63,961 bases of DNA from Flavobacteriales bacterium (GCA_947496375.1 CANMCY010000014.1:1-63961), one strand, 5' to 3'; shown: positions 32,786-43,088, numbered from the stretch's first letter. Program-made: numbers and translations. Notes: generated by a model from the sequence alone, not told the origin.

Positions 32786-35038
32786 ATGCTATTGAAAATA
32801 TTTAGGGTATTTTTATGCCTTCTGACCATTACTCTTTCTTTGGAATTGCGTGCCCAATCTCTTCAGAAAAATTCATTTTATGATTATAAACCTGCCAGGT
32901 GTGCCGGAGAAATCCCCTCCGATTTTCTGGTAAAATCGAGTGAAAAGGCAGAAGCGGCAAAGCGTGAAATCAAAGATTCACGCGTATCCCGGCAGGACAA
33001 AAAACAAGAATTTGAGTATGCCATTACCAGCAGCTTTGCCGTAGATGAAATGCTCTCTTCAGGCCAGATACTCTTTGGTGATTCGATGTCATTGTTCATA
33101 CAAAATGTAGCAAAAAGAATTTTGGAATCGAATGGTGAAGAGGAATTGTTAAAGAAACTCAGGTTTTATGTTTTGAAGTCTCCAATCCCTAACGCCTATT
33201 GCACCAGCAACGGGGCAGTGTTGGTTTCGGTTGGCCTGCTGAGTCGTCTGGAAAATGAGGCCCAGCTTGCTTTTATATTGTCTCATGAAATTCAGCATTA
33301 CATTCTAAAGCATTCCCTGAAAGAGTATAAAAAAATTAATACGATGAAAAACGCATCTTCCGGCCAAAGACTGGAAGATAAGCTCTCAGATATATATAAT
33401 TTCTCTCAGGAAAATGAAAATGAAGCAGATCTTAATGGTTTTAAAATGATGCAAAGGGCGGGGTACAACCTGGATGAGGGGGTGTATGTATTTGACATGT
33501 TAAAATATGCCGAGTATCCATTTTTGGAGATTACCCTACCCATTGATTCATTTGAAACAGAATATTATAAATTCCCCCTGTCGTTGCATACTCAAATAAA
33601 GGAAGCCGTGAAGAAAGGGGCAGATGGAGATGAAAAACATCTGCAAGAACAGGGCGATGAAACCAATAAAACCCATCCCAGTCTGGATAGAAGGATTAAT
33701 CGTATGCGCGATATGATTGCCGCTGACGGAAACCAAAAAGGGAAACCCCTATACCTGGCCGGGAAAGAATCTTTTAATTATATTTCAAAGATGGCCAGGC
33801 ATGAACTGCTTTTGCTGTATCTGCGTTATGCGGATTATGGCAATGCATATTATCTGGCGGAAGTGATGCAAAAGCTGTACGGATCGTCTTTGTTTATAGC
33901 CAAGGTGAAAGCCATGAGTATTTATGGTCTGGCGCATCACAGCAGCTTAAAGCATTCCATGGATAAATATGGATGTAATGTTTCCAGGTCAAGGGGAGAG
34001 TGGAGGCCGTTGATTGCGCTGTTTAGCAAAATGGATTTGAAAGAACTCAGTGCATTTGGCAGCAGGCAGATATATTTTATCAAAAAGGAATATAAAGATG
34101 ATCCTTTTTTGGACAAGGTTTCCAGGGATTTTTTTAGGATTGTTCAATCCAATGCATTGATTAGAATTTCAGATCTTGCCCTGGCAAAGCCGCAATTGGA
34201 GAACAATCAGGATACCACCGAAAAATCTGATGAGACAGATAATAACTCCGGTATAAAGAACCCGAGAAACAGGGTTAAAAGAAATGCAAGTACGGGTGCC
34301 TCAATGGGAACCTATTACATGCAGATATTTACGGATATAAAGGATAGAGAATACCTGCAGAAGTTTCTGAAAGAGATGCAGTATTCGGAACTTTCTAAAA
34401 CAGAGGGCGAAAAGCAGGATCCCATTGCAAAGAAAAGTAAGCCCGAGCAGGTAGTGACTCAAATGGTTATGTTTCCGCCACAGATAGAATTATCCTATGG
34501 CAGTGAAAATAAACGGGACTTATACCAGGAGGAGGATTACAAGGAATTTTTAGTTAACAAGTGGGATGAACTGGGTGATAAGGCAAATCTGAATATTGAC
34601 GTATTGCGAACCAATATGGATCAGCGCGTTTCACTCGAAGCCATCAATGATTACATGGCATTGAGCGACTGGATTATTGAGCGTTTGAACAATGATACAC
34701 AGGATATGGTGCTCTTTAACGGAGAGTTTGTGAAAGAACCCATGCAGCGTAAGAATGCTACTCATGTGGGCTGGGTAAGCTACGATTACAAACAAGGTAA
34801 ACGTAAATTTTCTCCGGAGTATATGCTATATAGTATGGTTTTCTACCCGACCTTCCCATTGTATTTAATTTGGCAGTTTTCCAGAGACTATCAGTTTAAT
34901 GAATACTGTGTTGTGTTCAATACACAAACCGGCAAGGCCATCCATGTAAAACGGAAAAAGTTTTCAAGCCGTTTACAGGGAGATTTGTTGAATGCCCAGA
35001 TTTATGAGACTTTGTACAACGTTAAATATGGCAAATAA
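32786..35038 (+). CDS. Exported M48-like metallopeptidase with large C-terminal region
   Basis: The 750-residue protein starts with a signal peptide (about 1-23, ending LELRAQ). The peptidase unit has H167-E168-x-x-H171 in LSHEIQHYILKH and a third ligand E213 in ENEADLNGF, the gluzincin pattern of family M48, plus AYCTSNGAVLVSVGLL ahead of it. Unlike HtpX it has no membrane helices around the site. The 450 C-terminal residues, with a charged Glu/Lys/Asn linker near 470-500, are not recognised. It resembles BepA-type periplasmic proteases that act in outer-membrane assembly, but lacks visible TPRs. Two envelope-protein genes follow. Confidence 0.8.
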   Translation: MLLKIFRVFLCLLTITLSLELRAQSLQKNSFYDYKPARCAGEIPSDFLVKSSEKAEAAKREIKDSRVSRQDKKQEFEYAITSSFAVDEMLSSGQILFGDSMSLFIQNVAKRILESNGEEELLKKLRFYVLKSPIPNAYCTSNGAVLVSVGLLSRLENEAQLAFILSHEIQHYILKHSLKEYKKINTMKNASSGQRLEDKLSDIYNFSQENENEADLNGFKMMQRAGYNLDEGVYVFDMLKYAEYPFLEITLPIDSFETEYYKFPLSLHTQIKEAVKKGADGDEKHLQEQGDETNKTHPSLDRRINRMRDMIAADGNQKGKPLYLAGKESFNYISKMARHELLLLYLRYADYGNAYYLAEVMQKLYGSSLFIAKVKAMSIYGLAHHSSLKHSMDKYGCNVSRSRGEWRPLIALFSKMDLKELSAFGSRQIYFIKKEYKDDPFLDKVSRDFFRIVQSNALIRISDLALAKPQLENNQDTTEKSDETDNNSGIKNPRNRVKRNASTGASMGTYYMQIFTDIKDREYLQKFLKEMQYSELSKTEGEKQDPIAKKSKPEQVVTQMVMFPPQIELSYGSENKRDLYQEEDYKEFLVNKWDELGDKANLNIDVLRTNMDQRVSLEAINDYMALSDWIIERLNNDTQDMVLFNGEFVKEPMQRKNATHVGWVSYDYKQGKRKFSPEYMLYSMVFYPTFPLYLIWQFSRDYQFNEYCVVFNTQTGKAIHVKRKKFSSRLQGDLLNAQIYETLYNVKYGK

Positions 35039-35041
35039 TTT

Positions 35042-35848
35042 ATGAAACTGATAGCATTCATTAAAAAGACTAAAAAGACAACGTTACTGAGCTTCAGTTT
35101 GGCAGTTTCTGTTGTTGCCCTTGCGCAAAATAATCCAGGCTACCTCGGTTATAAAAAATCTGTTGATTTGACTGTGACGCCCATGTTTTTCAACTTCATT
35201 GCCGGTGGTCCAAGTATGAAGCCGGCTGTGGGGGTGGCCTATGAAATGGCTACCAAATCCAAATTGTCCATTCGTTTTGGATTGAGCCATGTAAACAATT
35301 CGGTAACCCAGCAAAACTTGGATTATTATGGATTGACTTTGTCAATTCCCAATAATAGCGGATCCTTCAGTAGTAACGATTATGGAAACGCGTATGGAAA
35401 TTTTAATTATTCCTACACAGCATTTTCAATTGCTCCCAGATTCTTTAAAACACACAAAGGCGCAGTTGCTCCTTATGGTGGGTATTGGGGTTTTGACCTC
35501 AGCTTGGGTAATGCGAAGGTGGCCAATGATGATAATGTGGTTTATAAAATGAATGATAATGGCACCACATCAGAACGGAATTTTACCAATGATGCCTGGA
35601 AAAAAGTTAAGGTAGTATCACTTCAATTCAATGTGGGGAAACGCCGGTATTTTGGCAGCAGTGGTATTTCGGCTTTTTACCAAATGGGCGTGGGTTATCC
35701 TTTATGGCAGAATAGTTCTATGTATCTTACCAATACAGCAACATATTTTGCCAACCATCAGGATCTGCTTGAAAATGCAATGGTGAGGCATATTGCCAAT
35801 GGAAGTATTATGGAAATTAAATTTGGAGTAGGATATGGTATCAAATAA
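35042..35848 (+). CDS. Hypothetical outer-membrane beta-barrel protein
   Basis: The 268-residue product has a signal peptide (about 1-29, ending VVALAQ) and alternating hydrophobic/polar strands rich in Tyr, Phe, Asn and Gly (for example YGNFNYSYTAFSIAPRFF and MEIKFGVGYGIK at the end), typical of small outer-membrane barrels. No named family recognised. It starts 3 bp after the M48-like gene and overlaps the next gene by 14 bp. Confidence 0.65.
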   Translation: MKLIAFIKKTKKTTLLSFSLAVSVVALAQNNPGYLGYKKSVDLTVTPMFFNFIAGGPSMKPAVGVAYEMATKSKLSIRFGLSHVNNSVTQQNLDYYGLTLSIPNNSGSFSSNDYGNAYGNFNYSYTAFSIAPRFFKTHKGAVAPYGGYWGFDLSLGNAKVANDDNVVYKMNDNGTTSERNFTNDAWKKVKVVSLQFNVGKRRYFGSSGISAFYQMGVGYPLWQNSSMYLTNTATYFANHQDLLENAMVRHIANGSIMEIKFGVGYGIK

Positions 35849-36476
35849 AAATATTTCGGCCTATACAATCGCGTTGATTGTGGGCTTGGCATTGGTGGTT
35901 TTTGCCTGCAAAAAAACACCACGTGAACCCTCTAAGGTTTATGTACCTCCGGTATACCCCTCAGTTTTTACGAGCATGCCCTGCTATTCTGAATTCTCCA
36001 GATCGGGTTCTTATGTATACAACAAGCGAATGGTACTGAAGGCAAATTCAGGTACTATTTCATCCTGGCCCATGCTAACATACTATGACTCTAATAGCGT
36101 AAACATGTACACAACCCCAACAGGGCTTACCGCGATATCCTTTAATAATAAAAACTTGAATGACAGCTTTACTTTTTACTTTAAATACCTTGATTTTACC
36201 AGAAAGCTGCGATATGATATCAAAAATATTGACCCCCAGAATCCCGGAAACATGGGCTTCAATGAGGTCTATGCTGAGGGTTGGGGCTATTTCACAAGGT
36301 TTTCTGCCAGTGCTTTGACATCGTTTGCCTATTTAACCTCAGGATATATTTATGTGGGAACCGATGCCGCCACGGGAAAAAAGGAAATTGTGCTTTGTAA
36401 TTGCTCAGGGAAAATGTCTTATTTCAGCAATGAGGAAAATGCCGTATTCGAAGGTCGTTTCACCATCGATAAATAA
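35835..36476 (+). CDS. Hypothetical lipoprotein
   Basis: The 213-residue product has a long N-terminal hydrophobic segment ending in the lipobox VVFAC (Cys 25) followed by KKTPREP, so it is probably lipid-anchored. The rest is beta-rich with many Asn, Tyr and Ser; no family recognised. It overlaps the barrel gene by 14 bp, and its 3' end faces dnaJ with a 6-bp gap and no terminator. Confidence 0.65.
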   Translation: MVSNKNISAYTIALIVGLALVVFACKKTPREPSKVYVPPVYPSVFTSMPCYSEFSRSGSYVYNKRMVLKANSGTISSWPMLTYYDSNSVNMYTTPTGLTAISFNNKNLNDSFTFYFKYLDFTRKLRYDIKNIDPQNPGNMGFNEVYAEGWGYFTRFSASALTSFAYLTSGYIYVGTDAATGKKEIVLCNCSGKMSYFSNEENAVFEGRFTIDK

Positions 36477-36482
36477 TCGACT

Positions 36483-37592
36483 TTAAAACATATCCTTCAT
36501 CCGGTCGAAAAAGGATTTATCCTTTTCTTCGGGTTTGAAGTTCTTGCTGTCTTGCAGTTTCAGCAACTGATCCTTTTCCTCCGAACTGAGTTTGGTTGGG
36601 ACAAAGACCTGTATATGTATTAGCTGGTCACCGGTACCGTAACCATTAAGGTCGGGGAAACCCTTGCCTTTCAGCCGCAAAACTTTACCGGGCTGTGTGC
36701 CACTCTCAATTTTTATTTTAGCAGCTCCATCCAGTGTCGGTACCTCAACCGATGCGCCCAGTGCTGCTTCCGGGAAGGAAAGCCACAGGGTGTAAATAAT
36801 GTTGTTGCCATCACGCTGCAGTTCTTCGTGTTCAATTTGTTCAATTAGCACGATTAAATCTCCTGCAGGACCGCCACCCGGACCGGCATTGCCTTGTCCG
36901 TTTACACTCAGCTGCATGCCTTCGGCTACACCGCCGGGAATTTTGATGGTGGTTTCAAATTCCTGCCCTACCAGTCCTTGCTCATTGGCTTCGCGGGGTT
37001 TGGATGTGATGGTTCTGCCCATGCCCTGACATACCTGACAGGGTGCGGTGGTGGCCATTTGTCCCAGAAAGGTATTGGTGATTTTTCTAACGCTGCCGGA
37101 TCCGCCACAATTTTTACAGTCGCTGTATTGTACACCTTCCGCCTCAATCATGCGGCGGAACTTTACTTTTTTCTCAACCCCATGGCGCATTTCTGCCAGG
37201 GTGAGTTTAATACGGATTCGAATATTGCTGCCGGGTTGCCTTCTGGGGCCCCCACGTCTGCCGCCTTGTCCGCCAAAAAATGAACCAAAAAAGTCATTGT
37301 CACCAAAAATGTCACCAAACTGGCTGAAGATATCATCCATATTGAAACCGCCGCCACCGCCGGCCCCGCCCATACCGGCGTGTCCAAACTGATCGTAGCG
37401 CTGTTTTTTCTCAGGATTGCTCAGGGCATCGTATGCTTCTGCTGCTTCTTTAAATTTATCCTCAGCGTCTTTATCATCCGGATTTTTGTCGGGATGGTAT
37501 TTGATGGCAAGTTTGCGGTATGCTTTTTTAATTTCATCCGCACTTGCATTGCGTGAAACGCCTAAAATGTCATAGTAATCGCGTTTTGCCAT
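36483..37592 (-). CDS. dnaJ: Chaperone DnaJ with two instead of four Cys repeats
   Basis: The 369-residue co-chaperone has a J domain with H33-P34-D35, a Gly/Phe-rich linker (about 75-115), a Cys-rich region and C-terminal substrate-binding domains ([14 protein letters not shown]-like). Only two CxxCxGxG motifs are present, CKNCGGSG and CQVCQGMG; by position these are motifs 2 and 3, which form zinc centre II. Motifs 1 and 4 (zinc centre I) are replaced by VQYSD and KPREANEQG. It stimulates DnaK ATPase and delivers clients. It lies 5 bp after grpE in one operon. Confidence 0.93.
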   Translation of the reverse strand: MAKRDYYDILGVSRNASADEIKKAYRKLAIKYHPDKNPDDKDAEDKFKEAAEAYDALSNPEKKQRYDQFGHAGMGGAGGGGGFNMDDIFSQFGDIFGDNDFFGSFFGGQGGRRGGPRRQPGSNIRIRIKLTLAEMRHGVEKKVKFRRMIEAEGVQYSDCKNCGGSGSVRKITNTFLGQMATTAPCQVCQGMGRTITSKPREANEQGLVGQEFETTIKIPGGVAEGMQLSVNGQGNAGPGGGPAGDLIVLIEQIEHEELQRDGNNIIYTLWLSFPEAALGASVEVPTLDGAAKIKIESGTQPGKVLRLKGKGFPDLNGYGTGDQLIHIQVFVPTKLSSEEKDQLLKLQDSKNFKPEEKDKSFFDRMKDMF

Positions 37593-37597
37593 GTTTG

Positions 37598-38149
37598 TTA
37601 TTCTCCTACAACCACTTTGGCAAATCTAAGCACATGCCCATTCAATAAATAACCTTTTTCCACTTCGTCAATCACCATGCCTTTATCTGCCTCTGTGGGT
37701 GCCGGGAAACGGGTGATGGCTTCATGGAATTCCACATCGAATGCTTTCCCTTTGCAATCCATGGGCTTAACCCCGCGGCTTTCAAGTTGTGAAGTGAGTT
37801 TTTTATAAATAAGTTCAAAACCTTCCAGTTTGGTTTTTACATCACCTTCTGCTTTTTCAAGAATTTTCAGTGCGCGCTCAAAATCATCTACTACCTCAAG
37901 CAGAGAAAGAATGACGTCTTTTCCAGCAGTCTGCAGTAGTTCAAAACGCTCTTTTGTAGTGCGACGACGATAATTGTCAAACTCGCTGTACAGACGCAGA
38001 TACTTGTCCTTTTCCACTGCCAGCAACTGTTCGGGTGTCAGGGACTCAGCAGTTTCGGTTCCTTCAGCTTCTTTTTCGGCAGGTTTTTCGCTTGTCTGTG
38101 GCTCTTCTGCGGGATTTTCAGGTTCGGAATTCAGCGTTTCGTCAATCAT
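37598..38149 (-). CDS. grpE: Nucleotide exchange factor GrpE
   Basis: From the ATG at 38,149 the protein has 183 residues: an acidic, Glu/Pro-rich start (about 1-45), a long coiled coil ([18 protein letters not shown]...), and the C-terminal beta domain with [18 protein letters not shown]. It releases ADP from DnaK. An upstream extension of ten codons is open, but AACGTTTG at 38,165-38,172 (minus strand) resembles a -7 box, so the later start is preferred. The dnaK gene itself is not in the window. Confidence 0.93.
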   Translation of the reverse strand: MIDETLNSEPENPAEEPQTSEKPAEKEAEGTETAESLTPEQLLAVEKDKYLRLYSEFDNYRRRTTKERFELLQTAGKDVILSLLEVVDDFERALKILEKAEGDVKTKLEGFELIYKKLTSQLESRGVKPMDCKGKAFDVEFHEAITRFPAPTEADKGMVIDEVEKGYLLNGHVLRFAKVVVGE

Positions 38150-38236
38150 TTGTCCACGTATGCTCAAACGTTTTGCCAAACACCTGAATGTGCCAATGTG
38201 TCAGTAGTTAATAATATTTTAGCGAACTTTGCAGTC

Positions 38237-38830
38237 ATGTTTACAGGTATTATTGAGGGTTTGGGAAAAGTATTACGTACAGAGAAAGAGGGCAGCAATG
38301 TCCATTTCGACATGGAGAGCCCTTTTACGGCTGAATTGCGCGTGGATCAGAGTGTGAGCCATGATGGGGTTTGTTTGACTGTTACCCGGGTAGATTACCC
38401 TGAATACCGTGTTACTGCGGTGGAGGAGACCCTGAGCCGTACCACTTTGTCTGCATGGCAGCCCGGAACTTTGGTTAATCTGGAAAGATGCATGCCTGCC
38501 AATGGCAGATTCGACGGACATATTGTTCAGGGGCATGTAGATGACCAAGCTGTTTTGGTAGGCCTGGAAGATCACAATGGTTCATGGAAGCTGACATTTA
38601 GACACAACCCGACAGCGGGAATCACGGTTCAGAAGGGCAGCATTTGCCTCAACGGGGTAAGTTTGACGGTGGTGGATAGTGAAGCAGACACTTTTAGCGT
38701 GGTGATTATTCCCTTTACGTGGGAGCATACCAACCTGCACGGATTAAAACCCGGGGATGCCGTAAATATTGAATTTGATATACTCGGTAAATACATGCTG
38801 AAGTATTTATCGGTCACCGGTTCGCATTGA
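38237..38830 (+). CDS. ribE: Riboflavin synthase, alpha chain
   Basis: The 197-residue protein consists of two similar lumazine-binding halves: MFTGIIEGLGKV ... VSHDGVCLTV in the first, and FDGHIVQGHVD ... KGSICLNGVSLTV in the second. It dismutates two dimethylribityllumazine molecules into riboflavin and its precursor. The ATG at 38,237 begins exactly at the conserved MFTGII. The gap upstream holds GAACTTTG, a near match to a -7 box, 10 bp before the ATG. Confidence 0.95.
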   Translation: MFTGIIEGLGKVLRTEKEGSNVHFDMESPFTAELRVDQSVSHDGVCLTVTRVDYPEYRVTAVEETLSRTTLSAWQPGTLVNLERCMPANGRFDGHIVQGHVDDQAVLVGLEDHNGSWKLTFRHNPTAGITVQKGSICLNGVSLTVVDSEADTFSVVIIPFTWEHTNLHGLKPGDAVNIEFDILGKYMLKYLSVTGSH

Positions 38831-38923
38831 CGAAAGTCTGCTTTGTGTAAACCTTATCAAAAAAAACTATCCTTATTTTGGAGTTTGTGGGTAAATGGGC
38901 TTAGATGCTTCGTTGACAGTTGT

Positions 38924-38931
38924 TAAATTTG
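38924..38931 (+). promoter_or_regulatory. -7 promoter box TAAATTTG of sdhCAB
   Basis: It lies 28 bp before the sdhC ATG and matches TAnnTTTG; the three sdh genes follow with gaps of 10 and 12 bp. Confidence 0.55.
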
Positions 38932-38959
38932 CAACCGTAAACAACGAGCTTACACAAGC

Positions 38960-39631
38960 ATGAAATTATTCTCTTTTCTATTCACATCCACTATTGGCCG
39001 TAAATGGCTGATGGGTTTGACAGGGTTGTTTCTCATTTCGTTTTTGCTGGTACATTGCGGTGTAAATGCCTGCATATTCTTCAATGACGGAGGAGAGACT
39101 TTTAACATGGCAGCTGAATTTATGGGCACCAACTGGATTATCAGATCCATGGAGTTTGTACTTTTTGCAGGCCTTTTGTTGCACATTTTCCAGGGACTTT
39201 ATCTATGGAAGTTCAACACGGAAGCACGCAAGAAGCGCTACAGCGTAAGCGCCGGCAGCGCCAACAGTACCTGGTATTCCCGCAGTATGGGTATTCTGGG
39301 AACCCTGCTGCTACTGTTTCTTGTGGTGCACCTCAAAGATTTCTGGGTAACAAGCCGTTTTACCGATGTTATAACCTCCGGTGAGAAAACACTGTTTCAG
39401 GAAATGAAGGAAGTGTTTGCCAATCCGTTGCCGGTTGTGGTGTATGTTTTGGGCTGCGTTTCGCTTTTGTATCACCTGCTACATGGGTTTCAGAGCGCAT
39501 TTCAAACCCTGGGTATCAATCATAAATCGTATACTCCCATTATACAGTCTACCGGAAAGATTTTTTCCGTTGTTGTATCGCTGCTGTTTGCGGCCATGCC
39601 GGTAGCCATGCATTTGGGTTGGATTCAATAA
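38960..39631 (+). CDS. sdhC: Succinate dehydrogenase cytochrome b subunit
   Basis: The 223-residue membrane protein has five hydrophobic helices and several conserved His on them ([41 protein letters not shown]) that would hold two haems b and face the quinone. This single five-helix subunit is the type B arrangement usual in Bacteroidota and epsilonproteobacteria, replacing separate SdhC and SdhD. It anchors SdhA/B on the inner membrane and may work with menaquinone. Confidence 0.92.
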   Translation: MKLFSFLFTSTIGRKWLMGLTGLFLISFLLVHCGVNACIFFNDGGETFNMAAEFMGTNWIIRSMEFVLFAGLLLHIFQGLYLWKFNTEARKKRYSVSAGSANSTWYSRSMGILGTLLLLFLVVHLKDFWVTSRFTDVITSGEKTLFQEMKEVFANPLPVVVYVLGCVSLLYHLLHGFQSAFQTLGINHKSYTPIIQSTGKIFSVVVSLLFAAMPVAMHLGWIQ

Positions 39632-39641
39632 TTTGAGAGAC

Positions 39642-41633
39642 ATGAGCAAGAATATCAAACTCGACTCCAAAATTCCCGCAGGTGAATTATCGCAGAAGTG
39701 GACGCAGTACCGCAGTTCTGTGCCGCTGGTAAATCCTGCCAACAAAAGAAACCTGGAAATTATTGTGGTAGGAACGGGTCTTGCCGGTTCCAGTGCTGCC
39801 GCCACCCTTGCCGAAATGGGTTACAAGGTGAAGGCGTTCTGTTTTCAGGATTCTCCGCGTAGGGCGCACTCGATTGCAGCGCAAGGCGGAATCAACGCAG
39901 CCAAAAATTATCAGAATGACGGTGACAGTGTTTACCGTTTGTTTTATGATACCATCAAGGGTGGCGACTATCGCGCCCGTGAGGCCAATGTGCATCGTTT
40001 GGCAGAGGTATCAACTTCCATCATCGATCAGTGCGTGGCACAAGGCGTTCCCTTTGCCCGTGAATATGGCGGAACCCTGAGCAATCGTTCATTTGGTGGA
40101 ACCCAGGTTCAGCGCACGTTCTACGCCGCCGGACAAACCGGTCAGCAGCTGCTGCTGGGGGCTTATCAGGCCCTGGAAAGACAGGTGGGTCTGGGCAATG
40201 TGAAAATGTACAGCCGCCACGAAATGCTTGATGTGGTTGTGGTTGACGGGAAAGCAAGAGGTATTATTGCCCGCAATCTGATTACCGGAGAGCTCGAAAG
40301 GCATTTCGGCCATGCTGTGTTGCTGTGCACGGGCGGTTATGGAAACGTGTTTTACCTGAGCACCAATGCCATGGGCAGCAACGTGACTGCCGGATGGAAG
40401 GCCCACAAGGCCGGGGCGTTGTTTGGCAATCCCTGCTTTACGCAAATACATCCCACCTGTATACCTGTAAGCGGTCATTATCAGAGCAAGCTTACTTTGA
40501 TGAGTGAATCGCTGCGAAATGATGGCCGTATCTGGGTGCCCAAGAGCAAGGACGACAACCGCCATCCAAACGATATTCCTGAGGAAGATCGCGACTATTA
40601 TCTGGAGCGCCGATACCCGGCTTTCGGTAATCTTGTTCCCCGCGACGTGGCCAGCCGCGCTGCAAAAGAGCGTTGTGATGCGGGCTATGGCGTAGGTAGC
40701 AGCAAAATGGCTGTTTACCTCGATTTTCGCTACAACATGATCAATAAATACGGCAGGGCAGAGGCCAGCCGTTTGAACATAGAAAACCCTGATGAAGCAA
40801 CACTGTTGCAGCTGGGTAAAGAAGTAGCCAAAGAACAATATGGCAATTTGTTTGATATGTACAAACAGATTACCGATGAGGATCCATACGAAGTCCCCAT
40901 GCGCATTTACCCTGCGGTACATTACACCATGGGTGGTTTATGGGTTGATTATGAACTGATGACCAATATCCCGGGCTTGTACGCTTTAGGTGAGGCCAAC
41001 TTCTCTGATCATGGTGCCAACCGCCTGGGGGCATCAGCGCTGATGCAGGGTCTGGCTGATGGTTATTTTGTGATTCCCTACACCATTGGTTCTTATTTGA
41101 GCAATGAAATCCGCACCAAGAGCATTCCTACAGATAGTGATGAGTTTGCGGCGGCCGAGAATAAGGTAAGGGAGCGCTTGCAGCAATTATTATCCATCAA
41201 TGGTACCCAAACGGTTGAGAGTTTCCATCGCCGACTGGGCCTGATTATGTGGGATAAATGTGGCATGTCGCGCAGCGAAGAAGGGCTGAAGCAGGCCATT
41301 GCCGAAATCAGGGCGCTTAGGGATGAGTTTTGGAAAGATGCACGTGTACCCGGAACTATGGATTCATTTAATCCGGAATTGGAAAAAGCCGGAAGGGTTG
41401 CTGATTTTCTTGAGCTGGGAGAATTGATGTGTATTGATGCATTGGAGCGTAATGAAAGTTGCGGCGGGCATTTTCGCGAAGAATACCAGACCGAGGAAGG
41501 GGAAGCTAAGCGGGATGACGACAATTACATGGTTGTTTCTGCGTGGGAATACAAAGAAGGTAACGCCTGGGAATTGCACAAAGAGCCCCTGGTTTATGAA
41601 AATATTAAAATTGCACAGCGTAGCTATAAATAA
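39642..41633 (+). CDS. sdhA: Succinate dehydrogenase flavoprotein subunit
   Basis: From the ATG at 39,642 the product has 663 residues. The FAD fold starts at [33 protein letters not shown] contains the His usually linked to [31 protein letters not shown] and [12 protein letters not shown] are active-site segments, and [19 protein letters not shown] closes the FAD site. It is the longer type that pairs with a five-helix cytochrome. It oxidises succinate to fumarate. Confidence 0.95.
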   Translation: MSKNIKLDSKIPAGELSQKWTQYRSSVPLVNPANKRNLEIIVVGTGLAGSSAAATLAEMGYKVKAFCFQDSPRRAHSIAAQGGINAAKNYQNDGDSVYRLFYDTIKGGDYRAREANVHRLAEVSTSIIDQCVAQGVPFAREYGGTLSNRSFGGTQVQRTFYAAGQTGQQLLLGAYQALERQVGLGNVKMYSRHEMLDVVVVDGKARGIIARNLITGELERHFGHAVLLCTGGYGNVFYLSTNAMGSNVTAGWKAHKAGALFGNPCFTQIHPTCIPVSGHYQSKLTLMSESLRNDGRIWVPKSKDDNRHPNDIPEEDRDYYLERRYPAFGNLVPRDVASRAAKERCDAGYGVGSSKMAVYLDFRYNMINKYGRAEASRLNIENPDEATLLQLGKEVAKEQYGNLFDMYKQITDEDPYEVPMRIYPAVHYTMGGLWVDYELMTNIPGLYALGEANFSDHGANRLGASALMQGLADGYFVIPYTIGSYLSNEIRTKSIPTDSDEFAAAENKVRERLQQLLSINGTQTVESFHRRLGLIMWDKCGMSRSEEGLKQAIAEIRALRDEFWKDARVPGTMDSFNPELEKAGRVADFLELGELMCIDALERNESCGGHFREEYQTEEGEAKRDDDNYMVVSAWEYKEGNAWELHKEPLVYENIKIAQRSYK

Positions 41634-41645
41634 AGGAAAACGAGT

Positions 41646-42404
41646 ATGTCAAACAGCAATATGAATTTAAAACTCAAGGTCTGGAGGCAACAGAATGCCA
41701 AAGATGAAGGACATTTTGAGGATTACACAGTTCAGGCCAGCCCGGATATGTCATTTCTGGAAATGTTCGATGTGCTGAACGAGCAACTGATAACCGAGGG
41801 TAAGAATCCGGTGGCATTCGATCATGATTGTCGCGAGGGCATCTGCGGTATGTGCAGCATGGTTATTAACGGAAGGCCGCATGGTCCCAAACAGGGAGTA
41901 ACCACATGTCAGTTGCACATGCGCAGTTTTAGCGATGGAGATACCATCGTAGTGGAACCCTGGCGGTCCAATGCATTTCCGGTAATTCGCGATTTAAGTG
42001 TCAATCGTTCAGCATTTGACCGAATCATTGCTTCCGGCGGCTATGTGTCCGTAAATACGGGCAATGCTGTGGATGCCAATGCCACACTCATTCCCAAAGA
42101 AACTGCAGATGAAGCGTTTGAGGCAGCCACTTGTATTGGATGCGGTGCCTGTGTGAGTGCATGTAAAAATGCCAGTGCCATGCTGTTTGTGGGAGCTAAA
42201 GTTACCCAGCTTTCTTTGTTGCCACAGGGGCAGGCAGAAGCATCCAAACGTGTTGTAGCCATGGTGAATCAGATGGATGCAGAGGGTTTTGGTGCCTGTA
42301 CCAATACCGGTGCCTGTTCGGCGGAGTGTCCTAAGCAGATTCCGTTGAGCGTAATTGCCACCCTGAACAGAGAATACATCAAAGCCAAATTAAAGGGTTA
42401 TTAA
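41646..42404 (+). CDS. sdhB: Succinate dehydrogenase iron-sulfur subunit
   Basis: The 252-residue protein has a ferredoxin-like N-terminus with CREGICGMC for the [2Fe-2S] cluster, then [13 protein letters not shown] and [16 protein letters not shown] for the [4Fe-4S] and [3Fe-4S] clusters. It carries electrons from SdhA to the quinone site in SdhC. It follows sdhA by 12 bp and ends 45 bp before a terminator. Confidence 0.95.
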   Translation: MSNSNMNLKLKVWRQQNAKDEGHFEDYTVQASPDMSFLEMFDVLNEQLITEGKNPVAFDHDCREGICGMCSMVINGRPHGPKQGVTTCQLHMRSFSDGDTIVVEPWRSNAFPVIRDLSVNRSAFDRIIASGGYVSVNTGNAVDANATLIPKETADEAFEAATCIGCGACVSACKNASAMLFVGAKVTQLSLLPQGQAEASKRVVAMVNQMDAEGFGACTNTGACSAECPKQIPLSVIATLNREYIKAKLKGY

Positions 42405-42410
42405 CTTTTC

Positions 42411-42441
42411 CTAAATCGTAAATCGACGAATTACGATTTAG
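42411..42441. repeat. 11-bp inverted repeat after sdhB
   Basis: CTAAATCGTAA and TTACGATTTAG are exact reverse complements separated by 9 bp. No T-run follows, so it is not a terminator itself; the true terminator begins 8 bp further on. Confidence 0.6.
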
Positions 42442-42448
42442 TAATCAT

Positions 42449-42475
42449 AAAGGGGCTTTCAGCCCCTTTTTATTT
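42449..42475. terminator. Bidirectional terminator between sdhB and ruvC
   Basis: AAAGGGGCT, loop TTC, AGCCCCTTT followed by a T-rich tract; the A-run on the left lets it work for the minus-strand ruvC as well. Confidence 0.8.
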
Positions 42476-43025
42476 TGTCAGGATTGTTGGCAATAAATTG
42501 TTTCCAGCCACCCCCGGAATTATTTTTTACTCCAAATTGTTTGGGATTTAACTGGAAGAAATGACAAACTGCGGCTGCCACAGCATCGGAAGCATCACTG
42601 GTTTCGGGTTGTTCGGTGAAGGTGAGAAGGTTTTGCAGCATGGCGCTTACCTGTTCCTTGCTGGCATTGCCATTCCCTGTGATACTTTGTTTGATTTTAC
42701 GGGGTTCGTATTCATACACCTTTAAACCCTTGCTGATAGCTGCAGCTATGCATACACCCTGGGCTCGGCCCAGCTTAAGCATGCTTTGCACGTTTTTACC
42801 AAAAAAGGGTGCTTCAATCGCCACTTCTGTGGCCTGATAACCGTCAATGAGTCCGGAAATGCGTTCAAAAATGTGGTGTAGTTTCTCACCGTGGTCTGCC
42901 AGTTTTGCAAGCCGTACGACGCCAACAGAGAGTAATTCCATTTTTTTACCCTCCGTGCGGATGATGCCGTAACCCATCAGGTTGGTACCGGGATCGATGC
43001 CAAGAATAATGCGTGGGTCTGACAT
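42459..43025 (-). CDS. ruvC: Holliday-junction resolvase RuvC
   Basis: The 188-residue nuclease shows the RNase-H-like fold: GIDPGT with D11, AIEAPFFGKN with E71, and ETSDASDAVAAAVCHF with D144 and D147. These four acidic residues bind two Mg2+. It cuts four-way junctions made during recombination repair. The stop codon lies within the terminator hairpin shared with sdhB. A -7 box lies 4 bp upstream of the ATG. Confidence 0.95.
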   Translation of the reverse strand: MSDPRIILGIDPGTNLMGYGIIRTEGKKMELLSVGVVRLAKLADHGEKLHHIFERISGLIDGYQATEVAIEAPFFGKNVQSMLKLGRAQGVCIAAAISKGLKVYEYEPRKIKQSITGNGNASKEQVSAMLQNLLTFTEQPETSDASDAVAAAVCHFFQLNPKQFGVKNNSGGGWKQFIANNPDKIKRG

Positions 43026-43029
43026 GGGG

Positions 43030-43037
43030 CAAATGTA
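43030..43037 (-). promoter_or_regulatory. -7 promoter box TACATTTG of ruvC
   Basis: On the minus strand it lies 4 bp before the ruvC ATG, next to the terminator of the upstream giant gene. Confidence 0.6.
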
Positions 43038-43043
43038 TCCAAT

Positions 43044-43069
43044 AAAAAACGCCCCTCGGGGCGTTTTTT
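43044..43069 (-). terminator. Terminator of the giant PKD gene
   Basis: CGCCCC/GGGGCG with a very short TC loop, flanked by A6 and T6, so the stem can extend to 12 pairs. It lies 20 bp after the stop of the giant gene. Confidence 0.85.
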
Positions 43070-43088
43070 ATGCGTTTTGTGTGGATTA

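Noticed and set aside
40089-40922. A 277-codon frame opposite sdhA
   Set aside because: The sense strand carries a full flavoprotein subunit; the antisense product is His/Cys-rich in a way typical of shadows.
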